Positions 1-7,665 of a stretch of DNA of 23,438 nt are shown here, piece by piece. A program made the position numbers and the translations under genes. The notes under the pieces are model-generated. The model searched no databases. It saw only the letters and a list, made by a program, of their open reading frames with translations, and was not told where the DNA came from. How positions within the stretch are numbered: position 1 is the stretch's first letter; the number at the start of each line of letters is the position of its first letter. The DNA comes from a virus: the IMG/VR virus record IMGVR_UViG_3300025583_000011, positions 1 through 23,438 of that record, one strand, 5' to 3'.

Positions 1-39
1 GTGTCTGTTTTTTGTCCCGACGCCCCCAGGGGGACCCCG
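1..39. other. Left-end leader, probable genome terminus
   Basis: This is non-coding sequence before the small terminase start. It opens with GTGTCTG followed by a run of six T, then GTCCC...GGGAC arms around a C5AG5 core. GTGTCTG nearly repeats GTGTCCG at 23402-23408 and is the imperfect inverse of CGGACAC at the very right end. If the ends are joined, the junction reads GACAC|GTGTC, a perfect 10-base palindrome. A position just ahead of the terminase genes is where cos/packaging sites normally lie. That this is a cos end is inference; it could also be an arbitrary contig break. Confidence 0.4.
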
Positions 40-426
40 ATGGCCTCTCGATCTCCCAGCTTGACCCGCGCAGTGTCCGCCGCGATCCGAGAGGCCCAGC
101 TCGGACCGGTGGATTCGGGTGCTGCCGCCCTCGCCCGGCGGTACGCCGCCCTGATCGAGGACGCGGAACGGATCTCCCGCGAGCTCGCCGAGATCCAGGC
201 GGAGGACGACGGCCAGAGACAGGTCCTGGCCGGACTGCGGGCGGCCGTGCACGCGCAGACGGTAGCCGCGGACCTCGGACCCAAGTTGCTGGCGGCCCTG
301 GCGGCCCTCGGACTCACCCCGGCGGCCCGGGCCGCCGGGAAGGGAGGTGGCGCCGGTGGATCAGCGGCGGGCGGCGGCCGGGACGTCCTCGCCGAACTCC
401 GCGCGAAGCGTGGCAAGTCCGGGTGA
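40..426 (+). CDS. Terminase small subunit (probable)
   Basis: A 128-residue protein from ATG 40; a GTG at position 1 is in frame, but ATG 40 follows a G-rich stretch at 28-32 and better fits the gene. The middle (about residues 25-80) is helical and charged (ARRYAALIEDAERI, LAEIQAEDDGQ), followed by an Ala/Gly-rich tail ending in a basic AKRGKSG. Small terminases bind the packaging site and load DNA onto the large subunit. The call rests on size, composition and the position directly before the large terminase, since no diagnostic motif is visible. The large-subunit gene begins inside it, overlapping by about 71 bases, so the two are translationally coupled. Confidence 0.65.
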   Translation: MASRSPSLTRAVSAAIREAQLGPVDSGAAALARRYAALIEDAERISRELAEIQAEDDGQRQVLAGLRAAVHAQTVAADLGPKLLAALAALGLTPAARAAGKGGGAGGSAAGGGRDVLAELRAKRGKSG

Positions 427-2008
427 GGTCCTCGGCCGGACCGTCCCGAGGATCTGGACGCCGCCGCTGGTGCAGGGGCCGCCGGGCCCGTGCGGGTGCG
501 GATGCGCGCTGACCCCGGAGACGTCCGACGGGTTCGATCAGATCGAGTTCGCCGCGGACGTGGTGTGCCGGCCCTTCGATCCCTGGCAGCGATGGCTGGT
601 CATCCACGCCGGGGAACTGCTCCCGGACGGGTCGTTGCGGTTCCGCCACGTCCTGGTCGTCGTCGCCCGGCAGAACGGCAAGAGCGAGGTCCCGATCGTC
701 CTCGGTTTGTTCTGGATCTTCGTCGATGAAGTGCCGTGCATGCTCTGGACGTCCACCCAGCTGAAGTACGCCGACGCGGCCCTGGCCAAGGCCGAGCGGT
801 ACGCCCGGGCGTCGCCCCGGCTGCGGGATCTCATCCCTACCAAGAAGTGGAAGCGGGTCATCCTCGGGTCGTCGGTCCTGCCCCTGGCCGACAGCGAGTG
901 GTGGACCGCCACCGCGAACGAGGAGGGCGGCCGGTCGATGACGACGCAGCGCCTGGTGCAGGACGAACTGCGGGAGCACCGCGACTACGCCGCGTGGGGC
1001 GCGGCCGTGCCGACGCTGCGACCGTCCGGCCAGGCGTGGCACCTGTCGAACGCGGGCGAAGATCATTCCGTGGTGTTGAACGAGCAGCAGGACGCCGCCC
1101 GCAAGGCCATCGCGGACGGGACGACCGCTGAGGTGGACACGTTCCTGGCGGAGTGGTCGTCGGTGTCCGGGGCCGACCCGATGGACCTCGGATCGCTGGC
1201 CCAGTCCAACCCGGGCCTCGGCTACCACGGGCCGTCGGCCAGGGACTTGCTCGGCGAGGCCAGGACCGCCGTCGCGGCCGGGGGGCAGGCCCTGGCCAAG
1301 TTCCGGACCGAGAAGATGTGCATCCGGGTCCGGCACCTGGACGCCGCCGTAGACGAGGACTCCTGGACGGCGTGCGGGGTGGACGAGCAGACCTGGGAGG
1401 CGACCGGATCCCTCGCCGCGTACCGCAGGCGGGTGGTCGGGTGCCTGGACGTGTCCCCGGACGGCCTACACGCCACGCTCGCCGCCGCGGCCGTGGTCGA
1501 GGGCGAGGTGGCGCGGGTAGAGATCGTGCAGGCGTGGTCCGGGGCCGGGGCGATGGAGCAACTGCGAGCCGCGCTCCCCGCGTGGATCAAGAAGGTGCGG
1601 CCGAAAGCGCTCGGGTGGTTCCCGGCGGGCCCGGCCGCGGCCCTGGTCACCGAACTCGGCAAGCGCCGGGACGGACAGGGCCGGTCCCCGCTAGAGCGGG
1701 TGATGCGCCGCAAGCCGGAGCCGATCAAGGCGGACGTGTCCGCCGTGTGCATGGCCTTCTCGGCCGAGGTGCTCGCACGGCGGGTCGCCCATCCCGAAGA
1801 CGATCTGCTCACGGCGCACGTGGTCGGATCCGAGAAGCTGCGGATGGGCGACACGTGGCGGTTCTCCCGCCGCGGCGAGGGGCACTGCGATGCCGCGTAC
1901 GCCGCGGCCGGGGCCGTGCACCTGGCGCGGATGCTCCCGACCCCGGTCCGCGGCGGGATCGTCCTGCCGTCCTCCGCGGCGCCCGACGGCGACCGTAGCG
2001 CCACCTGA
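356..2008 (+). CDS. Terminase large subunit (packaging ATPase/nuclease)
   Basis: This is the motor that pumps DNA into the prohead and cuts it. I chose GTG 356 because GGGAAGGGAGG lies 8-9 bases upstream; GTG 347 and GTG 410 are in-frame alternatives. An N-terminal GCGCALTP...PWQRWL segment typical of actinophage terminases is followed by Walker A ARQNGKS (codons from 665, about residue 104) and Walker B LVQDE (about 954-968). The C-terminal nuclease half shows acidic positions in CLDVSPDG (about 1443-1466) and HCDAAYAAAG (about 1882-1911). At about 550 residues it has the usual length and appears complete. It is followed by the portal frame after a 24-base gap. Confidence is high. Confidence 0.95.
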   Translation: MDQRRAAAGTSSPNSARSVASPGEVLGRTVPRIWTPPLVQGPPGPCGCGCALTPETSDGFDQIEFAADVVCRPFDPWQRWLVIHAGELLPDGSLRFRHVLVVVARQNGKSEVPIVLGLFWIFVDEVPCMLWTSTQLKYADAALAKAERYARASPRLRDLIPTKKWKRVILGSSVLPLADSEWWTATANEEGGRSMTTQRLVQDELREHRDYAAWGAAVPTLRPSGQAWHLSNAGEDHSVVLNEQQDAARKAIADGTTAEVDTFLAEWSSVSGADPMDLGSLAQSNPGLGYHGPSARDLLGEARTAVAAGGQALAKFRTEKMCIRVRHLDAAVDEDSWTACGVDEQTWEATGSLAAYRRRVVGCLDVSPDGLHATLAAAAVVEGEVARVEIVQAWSGAGAMEQLRAALPAWIKKVRPKALGWFPAGPAAALVTELGKRRDGQGRSPLERVMRRKPEPIKADVSAVCMAFSAEVLARRVAHPEDDLLTAHVVGSEKLRMGDTWRFSRRGEGHCDAAYAAAGAVHLARMLPTPVRGGIVLPSSAAPDGDRSAT

Positions 2009-2032
2009 CGGCGGGCCCGTACTCTGTGAGCT

Positions 2033-5000
2033 GTGGGTTTGCTGCGCTGGTGGCGTACGGGTCGCCGCTCGTCCGCCAAGGACGTCGTCCGGCGCGACAC
2101 CCACGACTCCCGCCGCCGCCCCGGGCCCGCCCCGGACCGCGAGGACTTCTCCCTCTTGCAGGGGCCGTGGTCCCCGGGCGGGATCTGGGGCGGCACCCAC
2201 GCCGTAGCGCTCGCCGCACGGATCAGTCGCGAGGAGGCCCTGGAGGTCCCGGCCGTGATCCGGGGCAGAAACCTGATCTGTGGCACCGTGTCGTCGTTGC
2301 CGCTGCGGACGATCGACGCGCAGAATCGGCCGGTCGCTAGCCGGCTGCTCCAGCAGATCGACCCGACGGCGGGGAACTGCGTGACGCTGTCGCAGACGCT
2401 GGAGGATCTGATCTTCGAGGCGTCCGCGCTCTGGAAGATCACCGAATTCGGGTGGGACGGCTACCCGGTGGCCGCCGAGCACGTGGCCACGGAGCGCTGG
2501 TCGACGAACCCGCCCGAGGGCGTCATGCGGCAGCTCCCGTCCGGGGTGTTCCCCGGCGGGTCGATATGGATCGACGGAGTCGAGGTCGGCTCCGCCGAGG
2601 TGATCCGGTTCGATTCGCCGTTGCCGCCGCTGCTGGTCCACGGGGCGCGGGCGATCCGCCGGGCCCGGCGGATCGAGAAGACGGCCGAGACGTACGCCGA
2701 GGACCCGCGGGCCCTCGGCTACTTCCAGCCCGACGAGGACACCCCGTTCGACGGGGACGACGACCAGGACGCCGAGGTCCGGAAGATCCTCGACGCGTGG
2801 GCCGAGGCCCGCCGCACCCGCGCGACCGGCTATGTCCCCGGGTGGCTGAAGTACCAGGAGGCGGGCAGCCTGTCACCGGCCGAACTCCAGCTTGGCCAGC
2901 TCCAGCAGCGCGCGGCATTGGACGTCGTCAATCTCATGGGCCTGGACGCCGAGGACTTCGGGATCAACGTCACGTCCAGGACGTACCAGAACGCCGTCGA
3001 GCGCCGCCTAGACAAGATCAACGAGGTATACGGCCCGTATATGCGCGCCATTACGGACCGGCTATCCCTCGGCGACGTGACCAAGCGCGGACAGGTCGTC
3101 CATTTCGTCCTGGACGACTTCCTGAAAGCGGATCCGAAGGCCCGCGCGGAGATAAACCGCACCTATATCGACGCGAGGGTTCTCGACGTCGACGAGGTCC
3201 GGGCGCGGGAGGGATATCCGCGCCGTACGACGCCGATCGCCGCTGCGCCGTCCGCCGCGCCGCAGGATGCCCCGCGGGACGGTGCCGGGGCCGTGCAGCA
3301 GGAGGCCGCCACCATGTCGCGTCACCTCGGAGTCGTGAGCTTCTCCGGCGACGACACCGCCCGCCAGACGATCACGTTCTCCGCCGCCGACTTCCGGGCC
3401 TCGGCGGCCACCCGTACCGTGTCCGGGACCTTGGTCCCGTACGGGCCGGTGGGGGTGAACCGACGGGGCAAGTGGCGGTTCGCGCCCGGGTCGATCTACT
3501 GGACGAAGTCCGCGGTGTCCCGGGTGAAGCTGAACCGGGAGCACGACCGCGTGGGGAGCCTGCTCGGCTCGGCCCGGGTCGTCCGCGGCAGTGACTCCGG
3601 CGTCGACGCCGAGTTCAAGGTCGGCCGTCACCCGGCCGGGGACGAAGCGCTCCACCTGGCCGAGGACGAGATCCTCGACGGGCTGTCCGCCGAGGTCGAG
3701 GTGGAGGAGTGGCGGCCGGACCCGGTCGAGGACGACGTGATCCTCGTGACCAGGGCACTGCTCACCGGGGCGGCACTAACCGCCACCCCGGGATTCACCG
3801 ACGCGCGGCTCACCCACGTGGCCGCGTCCCAACACGCTGGAGGGCGAGACATGCACTGCACGATGTGCGGCCACGATCACGCGCCGGGCACGCCGTGCGT
3901 GCAGACCGGCGGCGGCAACGTCCAGATGTCCGGTGGCCAGGGCGGCCAGCAGGGTGTCCAGGGCGGCGGCCAGGGCGGCCAGCAGGGTGTCCAGGGCGGC
4001 GGCCAGGGTGGCCAGCAGGGTGTCCAGGGCGGCGGCCAGGGTGGCCAGCAGGGCGGCGGCAACGTCCAGATGTCCGGCGGCCAGGGCGGCCTGCAGGGTG
4101 GCCAGCAGGGCGGCCAGGGCAGCACGGAGGAACGCTTCACCAGGGCCGTGGAGGCATTCACGGCCGCGGTCGAGGCCCTCGGCCAGGTGCCGCAGGAGCA
4201 GCGGCAGATCGTCCCGGCCGGGCGGGCCCGGGTCCGGGAGCCGCTGGTCTACTCCCTCGACGGCCGGGGCAATTCGTACGTCCGCGACGCCTGGGAGGTG
4301 AAGCGCGGCGCGTACGGGTCGCCCGCGACCGCCGAAGCCTTCGCCAGGCTGAAGAAGTACGAGGAGCAGACGCAGGACCTCGCCCGGGTCTCGTTCAATG
4401 CCCGTTTGGACGCGCAGATGTTCGCGAACGCGGGCAACACCACCGATCAGGCCCAGATCATCCCGCCCGGGTACCGGCCCGACCTGTACGTCGGACAGAT
4501 CCCCCAGGGAAGGCCGTTGTTCGAGGCCATGTCGCGCGGATCCATCGCCAACGCGACCCCGTTCAAGGTCCCGGTGTGGGTGGGCAGTTCGGGCCTGTCC
4601 GGCACCAACTCCGAGGGGACCGGGCCCAGCACGGGGACGATCACCGACCACACCTACCGGACCGTCACCCCCACCGCGCAGAGCGGGGAGTTCATCATCA
4701 CGAGGGAGCTGGTCGACTCCGCGAACCCTGCGATCGACCAGATCGCGCTCGCCGCGATGCGCGAGGAGTACTCCCAGGACACCGAGGGGGTCATTTCGAC
4801 CGCGCTCGCCGCGGCGACCGACGACGGGACCCCGACCCAGGGCACCGCGTCGGCCACCTCGACCGAGGGGTGCTACGTCTACGTCGTGACCGGCACCGGG
4901 AACGACCTGGCCGCCGAGGGGATCAGGTTCGTTGAGGCGGAGTTTCCTTTCCATCGCTTCACGGTCGCTCCCGACCGGTGCCTGCTGTCCTCGCAGGGCT

Positions 5001-5332
5001 GGGGCGGCCTGATCCGGTCCGTGGACGACGTCGGTCGCCCTCTCTTCCCCTTCACCGGGGCGCAGAACGGCTACGGCACGGTCGGCCAGGCCGCGCAGAC
5101 CATGAACGTCGACGGCTTGCCCGGGATGCCCGCGTGGGCCCTGGACACCGATTACGACGACGTCGTGATGTTCAACCACGTGGACGCCTGGGCCTGGGAG
5201 TCCCCCTTGCTGTCGTTCCGGTTCGAGGAGAAGCAGGGCCCGGAGAACATCTGCCTCAACATCTGGGGGTACTTCGCCTTCCAGATCCTGCGTTACCCGG
5301 GCATCCACGTCATCCGCTACGCGGCGGCCTGA
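2033..5332 (+). CDS. Portal-prohead protease-major capsid fusion frame
   Basis: One 1099-codon frame (GTG 2033, no stop until 5330) holds three head proteins. Residues 1-427 read as an HK97-type portal (VIRGRNLICGTVSSLPLR, GINVTSRTYQNAVERRL). Residues 428-606 read as an HK97-type S78 prohead protease, with VSGTLVPYGPV, candidate catalytic His504 in LNREHD and Ser552 in DGLSAEV; the usual acidic residue near LTGAALTATPGF is not obvious. From Met607 comes CTMCGHDHAPGTPC, a Gln/Gly-rich repeat, then an HK97-fold capsid protein (about 690-1099). Each junction has an in-frame ATG with a strong ribosome site (3314 and 3851). Nested translation could therefore give a protease-capsid of 672 residues and a capsid of 493. 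Otherwise it is a self-cleaving polyprotein. Protease-capsid fusions are known in small actinophages; the three-way fusion is the odd part. Confidence 0.9.
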   Translation: MGLLRWWRTGRRSSAKDVVRRDTHDSRRRPGPAPDREDFSLLQGPWSPGGIWGGTHAVALAARISREEALEVPAVIRGRNLICGTVSSLPLRTIDAQNRPVASRLLQQIDPTAGNCVTLSQTLEDLIFEASALWKITEFGWDGYPVAAEHVATERWSTNPPEGVMRQLPSGVFPGGSIWIDGVEVGSAEVIRFDSPLPPLLVHGARAIRRARRIEKTAETYAEDPRALGYFQPDEDTPFDGDDDQDAEVRKILDAWAEARRTRATGYVPGWLKYQEAGSLSPAELQLGQLQQRAALDVVNLMGLDAEDFGINVTSRTYQNAVERRLDKINEVYGPYMRAITDRLSLGDVTKRGQVVHFVLDDFLKADPKARAEINRTYIDARVLDVDEVRAREGYPRRTTPIAAAPSAAPQDAPRDGAGAVQQEAATMSRHLGVVSFSGDDTARQTITFSAADFRASAATRTVSGTLVPYGPVGVNRRGKWRFAPGSIYWTKSAVSRVKLNREHDRVGSLLGSARVVRGSDSGVDAEFKVGRHPAGDEALHLAEDEILDGLSAEVEVEEWRPDPVEDDVILVTRALLTGAALTATPGFTDARLTHVAASQHAGGRDMHCTMCGHDHAPGTPCVQTGGGNVQMSGGQGGQQGVQGGGQGGQQGVQGGGQGGQQGVQGGGQGGQQGGGNVQMSGGQGGLQGGQQGGQGSTEERFTRAVEAFTAAVEALGQVPQEQRQIVPAGRARVREPLVYSLDGRGNSYVRDAWEVKRGAYGSPATAEAFARLKKYEEQTQDLARVSFNARLDAQMFANAGNTTDQAQIIPPGYRPDLYVGQIPQGRPLFEAMSRGSIANATPFKVPVWVGSSGLSGTNSEGTGPSTGTITDHTYRTVTPTAQSGEFIITRELVDSANPAIDQIALAAMREEYSQDTEGVISTALAAATDDGTPTQGTASATSTEGCYVYVVTGTGNDLAAEGIRFVEAEFPFHRFTVAPDRCLLSSQGWGGLIRSVDDVGRPLFPFTGAQNGYGTVGQAAQTMNVDGLPGMPAWALDTDYDDVVMFNHVDAWAWESPLLSFRFEEKQGPENICLNIWGYFAFQILRYPGIHVIRYAAA
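3299..3316 (+). promoter_or_regulatory. Internal ribosome site and ATG for prohead protease
   Basis: GCAGGAGG at about 3298-3305 lies 8 bases before an in-frame ATG at 3314 (MSRHLGVVSF). The start falls exactly where portal-like sequence ends and protease-like sequence begins, after an Ala/Pro/Gln linker. This is the spacing of a genuine start, so an independent protease-capsid product is likely. Expression is inferred. Confidence 0.6.
3839..3853 (+). promoter_or_regulatory. Internal ribosome site and ATG for major capsid
   Basis: GGAGG at 3839-3843 lies 7 bases before an in-frame ATG at 3851 (MHCTMCGHDH). It sits just after the protease C-terminus (TDARLTHVAASQHAGGRD). Strong initiation here would supply capsid subunits in excess of portal, matching the stoichiometry a phage head needs. 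This is inferred from sequence only. Confidence 0.6.
3910..4113 (+). repeat. Tandem 33-base repeats coding for Gln/Gly linker
   Basis: Three consecutive 33-base units start at 3953, 3986 and 4019, each beginning GGTGTCCAGGGCGG and encoding an 11-residue GVQGGGQGGQQ unit with only C/T wobble differences. The block is bracketed by two copies of a GGCGGCAACGTCCAGATGTC segment (about 3911 and 4057), encoding GGNVQMSGGQGG. The result is a flexible, probably disordered linker of about 70 residues between the Cys/His N-terminus and the capsid fold. Copy number probably varies among relatives by slippage. Confidence 0.9.
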
Positions 5333-5344
5333 GAGGAGCACGGC

Positions 5345-5815
5345 ATGTCTCGCGCGACCCGCGCACGCACCACCGTCCAAGGGGTCTTCGTCCCCCGGAC
5401 GGCGGCCGTGCCCCCGGCGACCGGCGAGTCGGAGGACCTGTTCTCGGTCTCCGGCCGCGTCCTGCTCACGGGGTTCTTCGGCCGCGTCACCGCGGCCATC
5501 CCGAACCAGTCCCTCGACTTCGACCTGGCCCTGGACCCGGACGACGGCGGGTCGGACGTCGCCCTGGCCACCCTGCTCGCCGTGGACAACACCGCGGTCG
5601 GCACGTGGCTGGTGCTCAACGCCACCACGGGCGGGGCCCTGGTCGCGGACCTCGACGTCTCCGACGGCGTCGACTTGGAGAAGCCCCTCGCGCTGGCCGC
5701 GGGCGACATCAAGCTCAACGTCGCGGGCGGCGGGGCGATCGGCACCACCGCCCGGGTCGAGTGGGGCCTGACCTACGTCCCGCTGTCCAACGACGGCGCG
5801 GTCGCGGCCGTCTGA
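5345..5815 (+). CDS. Probable capsid decoration or head protein
   Basis: A 156-residue protein; GAGAGGAG lies 8 bases upstream of ATG 5345, 12 bases after the capsid stop. It is rich in beta-branched residues with alternating hydrophobic stretches (FSVSGRVLLTGFFGRV, GTWLVLNATTGGALV, ARVEWGLTYVPL), consistent with a compact beta-sandwich, and has no membrane segment or signal peptide. Its place directly after the capsid and its size fit a head decoration protein. I do not recognise a specific family, so the role is inferred from position and composition. Confidence 0.5.
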   Translation: MSRATRARTTVQGVFVPRTAAVPPATGESEDLFSVSGRVLLTGFFGRVTAAIPNQSLDFDLALDPDDGGSDVALATLLAVDNTAVGTWLVLNATTGGALVADLDVSDGVDLEKPLALAAGDIKLNVAGGGAIGTTARVEWGLTYVPLSNDGAVAAV

Positions 5816-5831
5816 CCGAGGGAGGTCCGCC

Positions 5832-6698
5832 GTGGACGTCGTGATACCCGTGGGGCCCGACTGTGCGTCCGAGTTGCGGTACTGCCTGCGCTCGATCGCG
5901 GCGCACATGCCGACCACCGAGCGGGTGTGGCTGGTCGGGACGCCGCCCTCGTGGGCGGAGGGCACCACCCGCATCGACGTCCCGCAGGACGCGCACAAGG
6001 TCGCCAACTCGCGCCGGAACCTCAGGACCGCGTGCGAGCACCCGGACGTCCCGGAGGAGTTCCTGCTGTTCAACGACGACTTCTTCGTGATGACGCGGGT
6101 CGACGACGTCCCGGTGCTGCACGCCGGTCCCCTGGGCGCGCACTACGCCCGGGTCCACGCCAGGGTCGGCCGATCGGCCTTCGCCCGGATGCTCCACTCC
6201 ACCGCGGACCTGTTGCACACCCGGATGCCGCAGGACGCGGACGTGCTGTCCTACGCGCTGCACCTGCCGATGCCGGTCAACAAGGCCGGGATGCTGGAGG
6301 CCATCGCGGCCGTAGACGGCCTGAAGTGGCCGGTGTCCCTGCGCACGGTCTACGGCAACCTCGCCGGGATCGGGGGCACCAGGGCGATCGACGTGAAGGT
6401 GGCGACCAGGGACCACCCGCCGGTCAAGGGCCCCTTCCTGTCCGTCTCGGATCGGGCCTGGGCGCTGTACCCCGTCGGCCGCGTGATCCGGGCGGCCTTC
6501 TCCGAGCCATGTGCTTTCGAGCGCCCGTCCTCTCCGGGCCCTGTCTCCCGGAGAGGGCGGGTCCGCAAGACTGCCCCGGTCCCCTCGAAGACGCCGGAGC
6601 AGCCGGCCCCCGACCCGGCACCCCTCATGGCCGGGTCGGGGACCGCGGCGGGGGAGGTGACCGAGGATGGCGGTAGCGACGGCGGAGGCGACGACTGA
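5832..6698 (+). CDS. Stealth-type sugar/sugar-phosphate transferase
   Basis: A 288-residue protein from GTG 5832 with GGGAGG 8 bases upstream. The N-terminus MDVVIPVGPDC and RVWLVGTPP look like a glycosyltransferase beta-strand and loop. Asn81-Asp-Asp-Phe-Phe in LLFNDDFFVM matches the catalytic NDD region of Stealth CR2 proteins, which transfer hexose-1-phosphate or sugars. The segment HLPMPVNKAGMLEAI...RTVYGNLAGI continues the family pattern to about residue 190; the tail from 225 is Pro/Arg-rich and low complexity. It lies between a probable decoration protein and the head-tail connector, so its target may be the virion itself; glycosylated capsids and tails are known in some actinophages. 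The 3' end overlaps the next gene by 32 bases. The acceptor is unknown. Confidence 0.72.
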   Translation: MDVVIPVGPDCASELRYCLRSIAAHMPTTERVWLVGTPPSWAEGTTRIDVPQDAHKVANSRRNLRTACEHPDVPEEFLLFNDDFFVMTRVDDVPVLHAGPLGAHYARVHARVGRSAFARMLHSTADLLHTRMPQDADVLSYALHLPMPVNKAGMLEAIAAVDGLKWPVSLRTVYGNLAGIGGTRAIDVKVATRDHPPVKGPFLSVSDRAWALYPVGRVIRAAFSEPCAFERPSSPGPVSRRGRVRKTAPVPSKTPEQPAPDPAPLMAGSGTAAGEVTEDGGSDGGGDD

Positions 6699-7293
6699 GC
6701 AGTCGGTCGCCCTCGGGGTGGGTGACGTCTGGGAGATCGGGGTCATCACCCTCGACGACGAGTACGACGGGGTCGCGGCCACGGTGGCCGTGACCGTCAC
6801 CGACCCGGACGGGGACGTGACGACCCCCGCCGTCAGCGCTGACACCGACACCGGGATCGGCTACTACACCACGACGGTGACACTCGACGTCGCCGGGCGA
6901 TGGCTGGCCGTGGCCGCCGTGTCCGGCGCCGTCGTCGCCGTGGTCCCGTACACGTGCTGGGCATCGGAGCCGACCACCGCGGCCGGGATGCCGGACTTGG
7001 CCGCGGTGAAGGCGTACCTCGGCGACACGTCCTGGACGGACGCGGAGATCACCTCGGCCCTGACGGCGGAGACGGCCGCGCAGCAGGCTCGGTGCAGGAT
7101 CCCGGCGACCTACGGCCCGGACCTGGCCGAGGCCCTGAAGCGGCGCGTCGCCCGGAACCTCGCCGCGCGCGCGGTCCCGCTGGCCACGTACACGTCGTTC
7201 GAGGGCGGCGGCGGGACGTCGACCAAGGTCCCGTGGACGGACCCGGAGATACGTCGTCTGGAGTCGAGGTACCGGCGATGGGCGGTGGGGTAG
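6667..7293 (+). CDS. Head-tail connector with N-terminal beta domain
   Basis: A 208-residue protein from ATG 6667, with GGGGGAGG about 10 bases upstream inside the previous gene. Residues about 15-105 form an Ig-like beta-rich domain (VAVTVTDPDGDVTTPAVS, GIGYYTTTVTLDVAGRWLAV). Residues about 112-208 look like a gp6/gp15-type connector: short helices, DLAAVKAYLGDTSWTDAEITSALTAETAAQQARCRIP, and a terminal RRLESRYRRWAVG. Such proteins form the ring under the portal. The extra N-terminal domain makes it longer than a minimal connector. The next gene starts immediately after its stop. Confidence 0.72.
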   Translation: MAVATAEATTEQSVALGVGDVWEIGVITLDDEYDGVAATVAVTVTDPDGDVTTPAVSADTDTGIGYYTTTVTLDVAGRWLAVAAVSGAVVAVVPYTCWASEPTTAAGMPDLAAVKAYLGDTSWTDAEITSALTAETAAQQARCRIPATYGPDLAEALKRRVARNLAARAVPLATYTSFEGGGGTSTKVPWTDPEIRRLESRYRRWAVG

Positions 7294-7662
7294 GTGACCA
7301 TCGCCGAGGCCCGCGCGGCCATCGCCGCGGCCCTGTCCACGGTCGACGGGTACGACGTCCGGGCACGGCCGTGGCGGGCGGCGGAGCGTCCGGGCGACGG
7401 GTGGGTCGTCATCACCAGCGTCCGGCCGGGTGAGTTCTTCTCCGCCGTCTCCGTGACGTTCCGCGCCGTGCTCCTGCTCTCCGCCGATCAGCTGGTCGCC
7501 GAGGAGTCCCTGGAGACGGACGCCGCCGCGCTGGTCCTCGCCGTCACCAAGGCGGAGACCTTGCTCCCGGCGAACGTCGACCTCAGCCCGGTGGAAATCC
7601 CGGTAGGCACCGCGCGCACCCCGTATTTCGCCGCCGTTCTGACCCTGACCATGGAGGTGTGA
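7294..7662 (+). CDS. Tail terminator or head-tail stopper protein
   Basis: A 122-residue protein whose GTG start directly abuts the upstream TAG. It has an N-terminal helix (TIAEARAAIAAALSTVDGYDVRARPW) followed by alternating strands (GDGWVVITSVRPGEFFSAVSVTFRAVLLLS), ending in a strand (TPYFAAVLTLTMEV). This layout and size are common in tail terminator proteins that close the tail tube at the connector, and the gene sits between connector and major tail protein as expected. The exact role, terminator or stopper, cannot be settled from sequence reading. Confidence 0.6.
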   Translation: MTIAEARAAIAAALSTVDGYDVRARPWRAAERPGDGWVVITSVRPGEFFSAVSVTFRAVLLLSADQLVAEESLETDAAALVLAVTKAETLLPANVDLSPVEIPVGTARTPYFAAVLTLTMEV

Positions 7663-7665
7663 ACC

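Noticed and set aside
2033-5332. Assembly error as the sole explanation for the triple fusion
   Set aside because: Two independent junctions would both have to lose stops while staying in frame, and both have natural-looking linker sequence. It still deserves checking against reads.
3776-6073. A 765-codon open frame on the - strand opposite the capsid genes
   Set aside because: In very GC-rich DNA, long antisense frames are common. The + strand here encodes recognisable capsid and other proteins with good ribosome sites, and the antisense product is Arg/Gly/Pro-rich without domain-like sequence.
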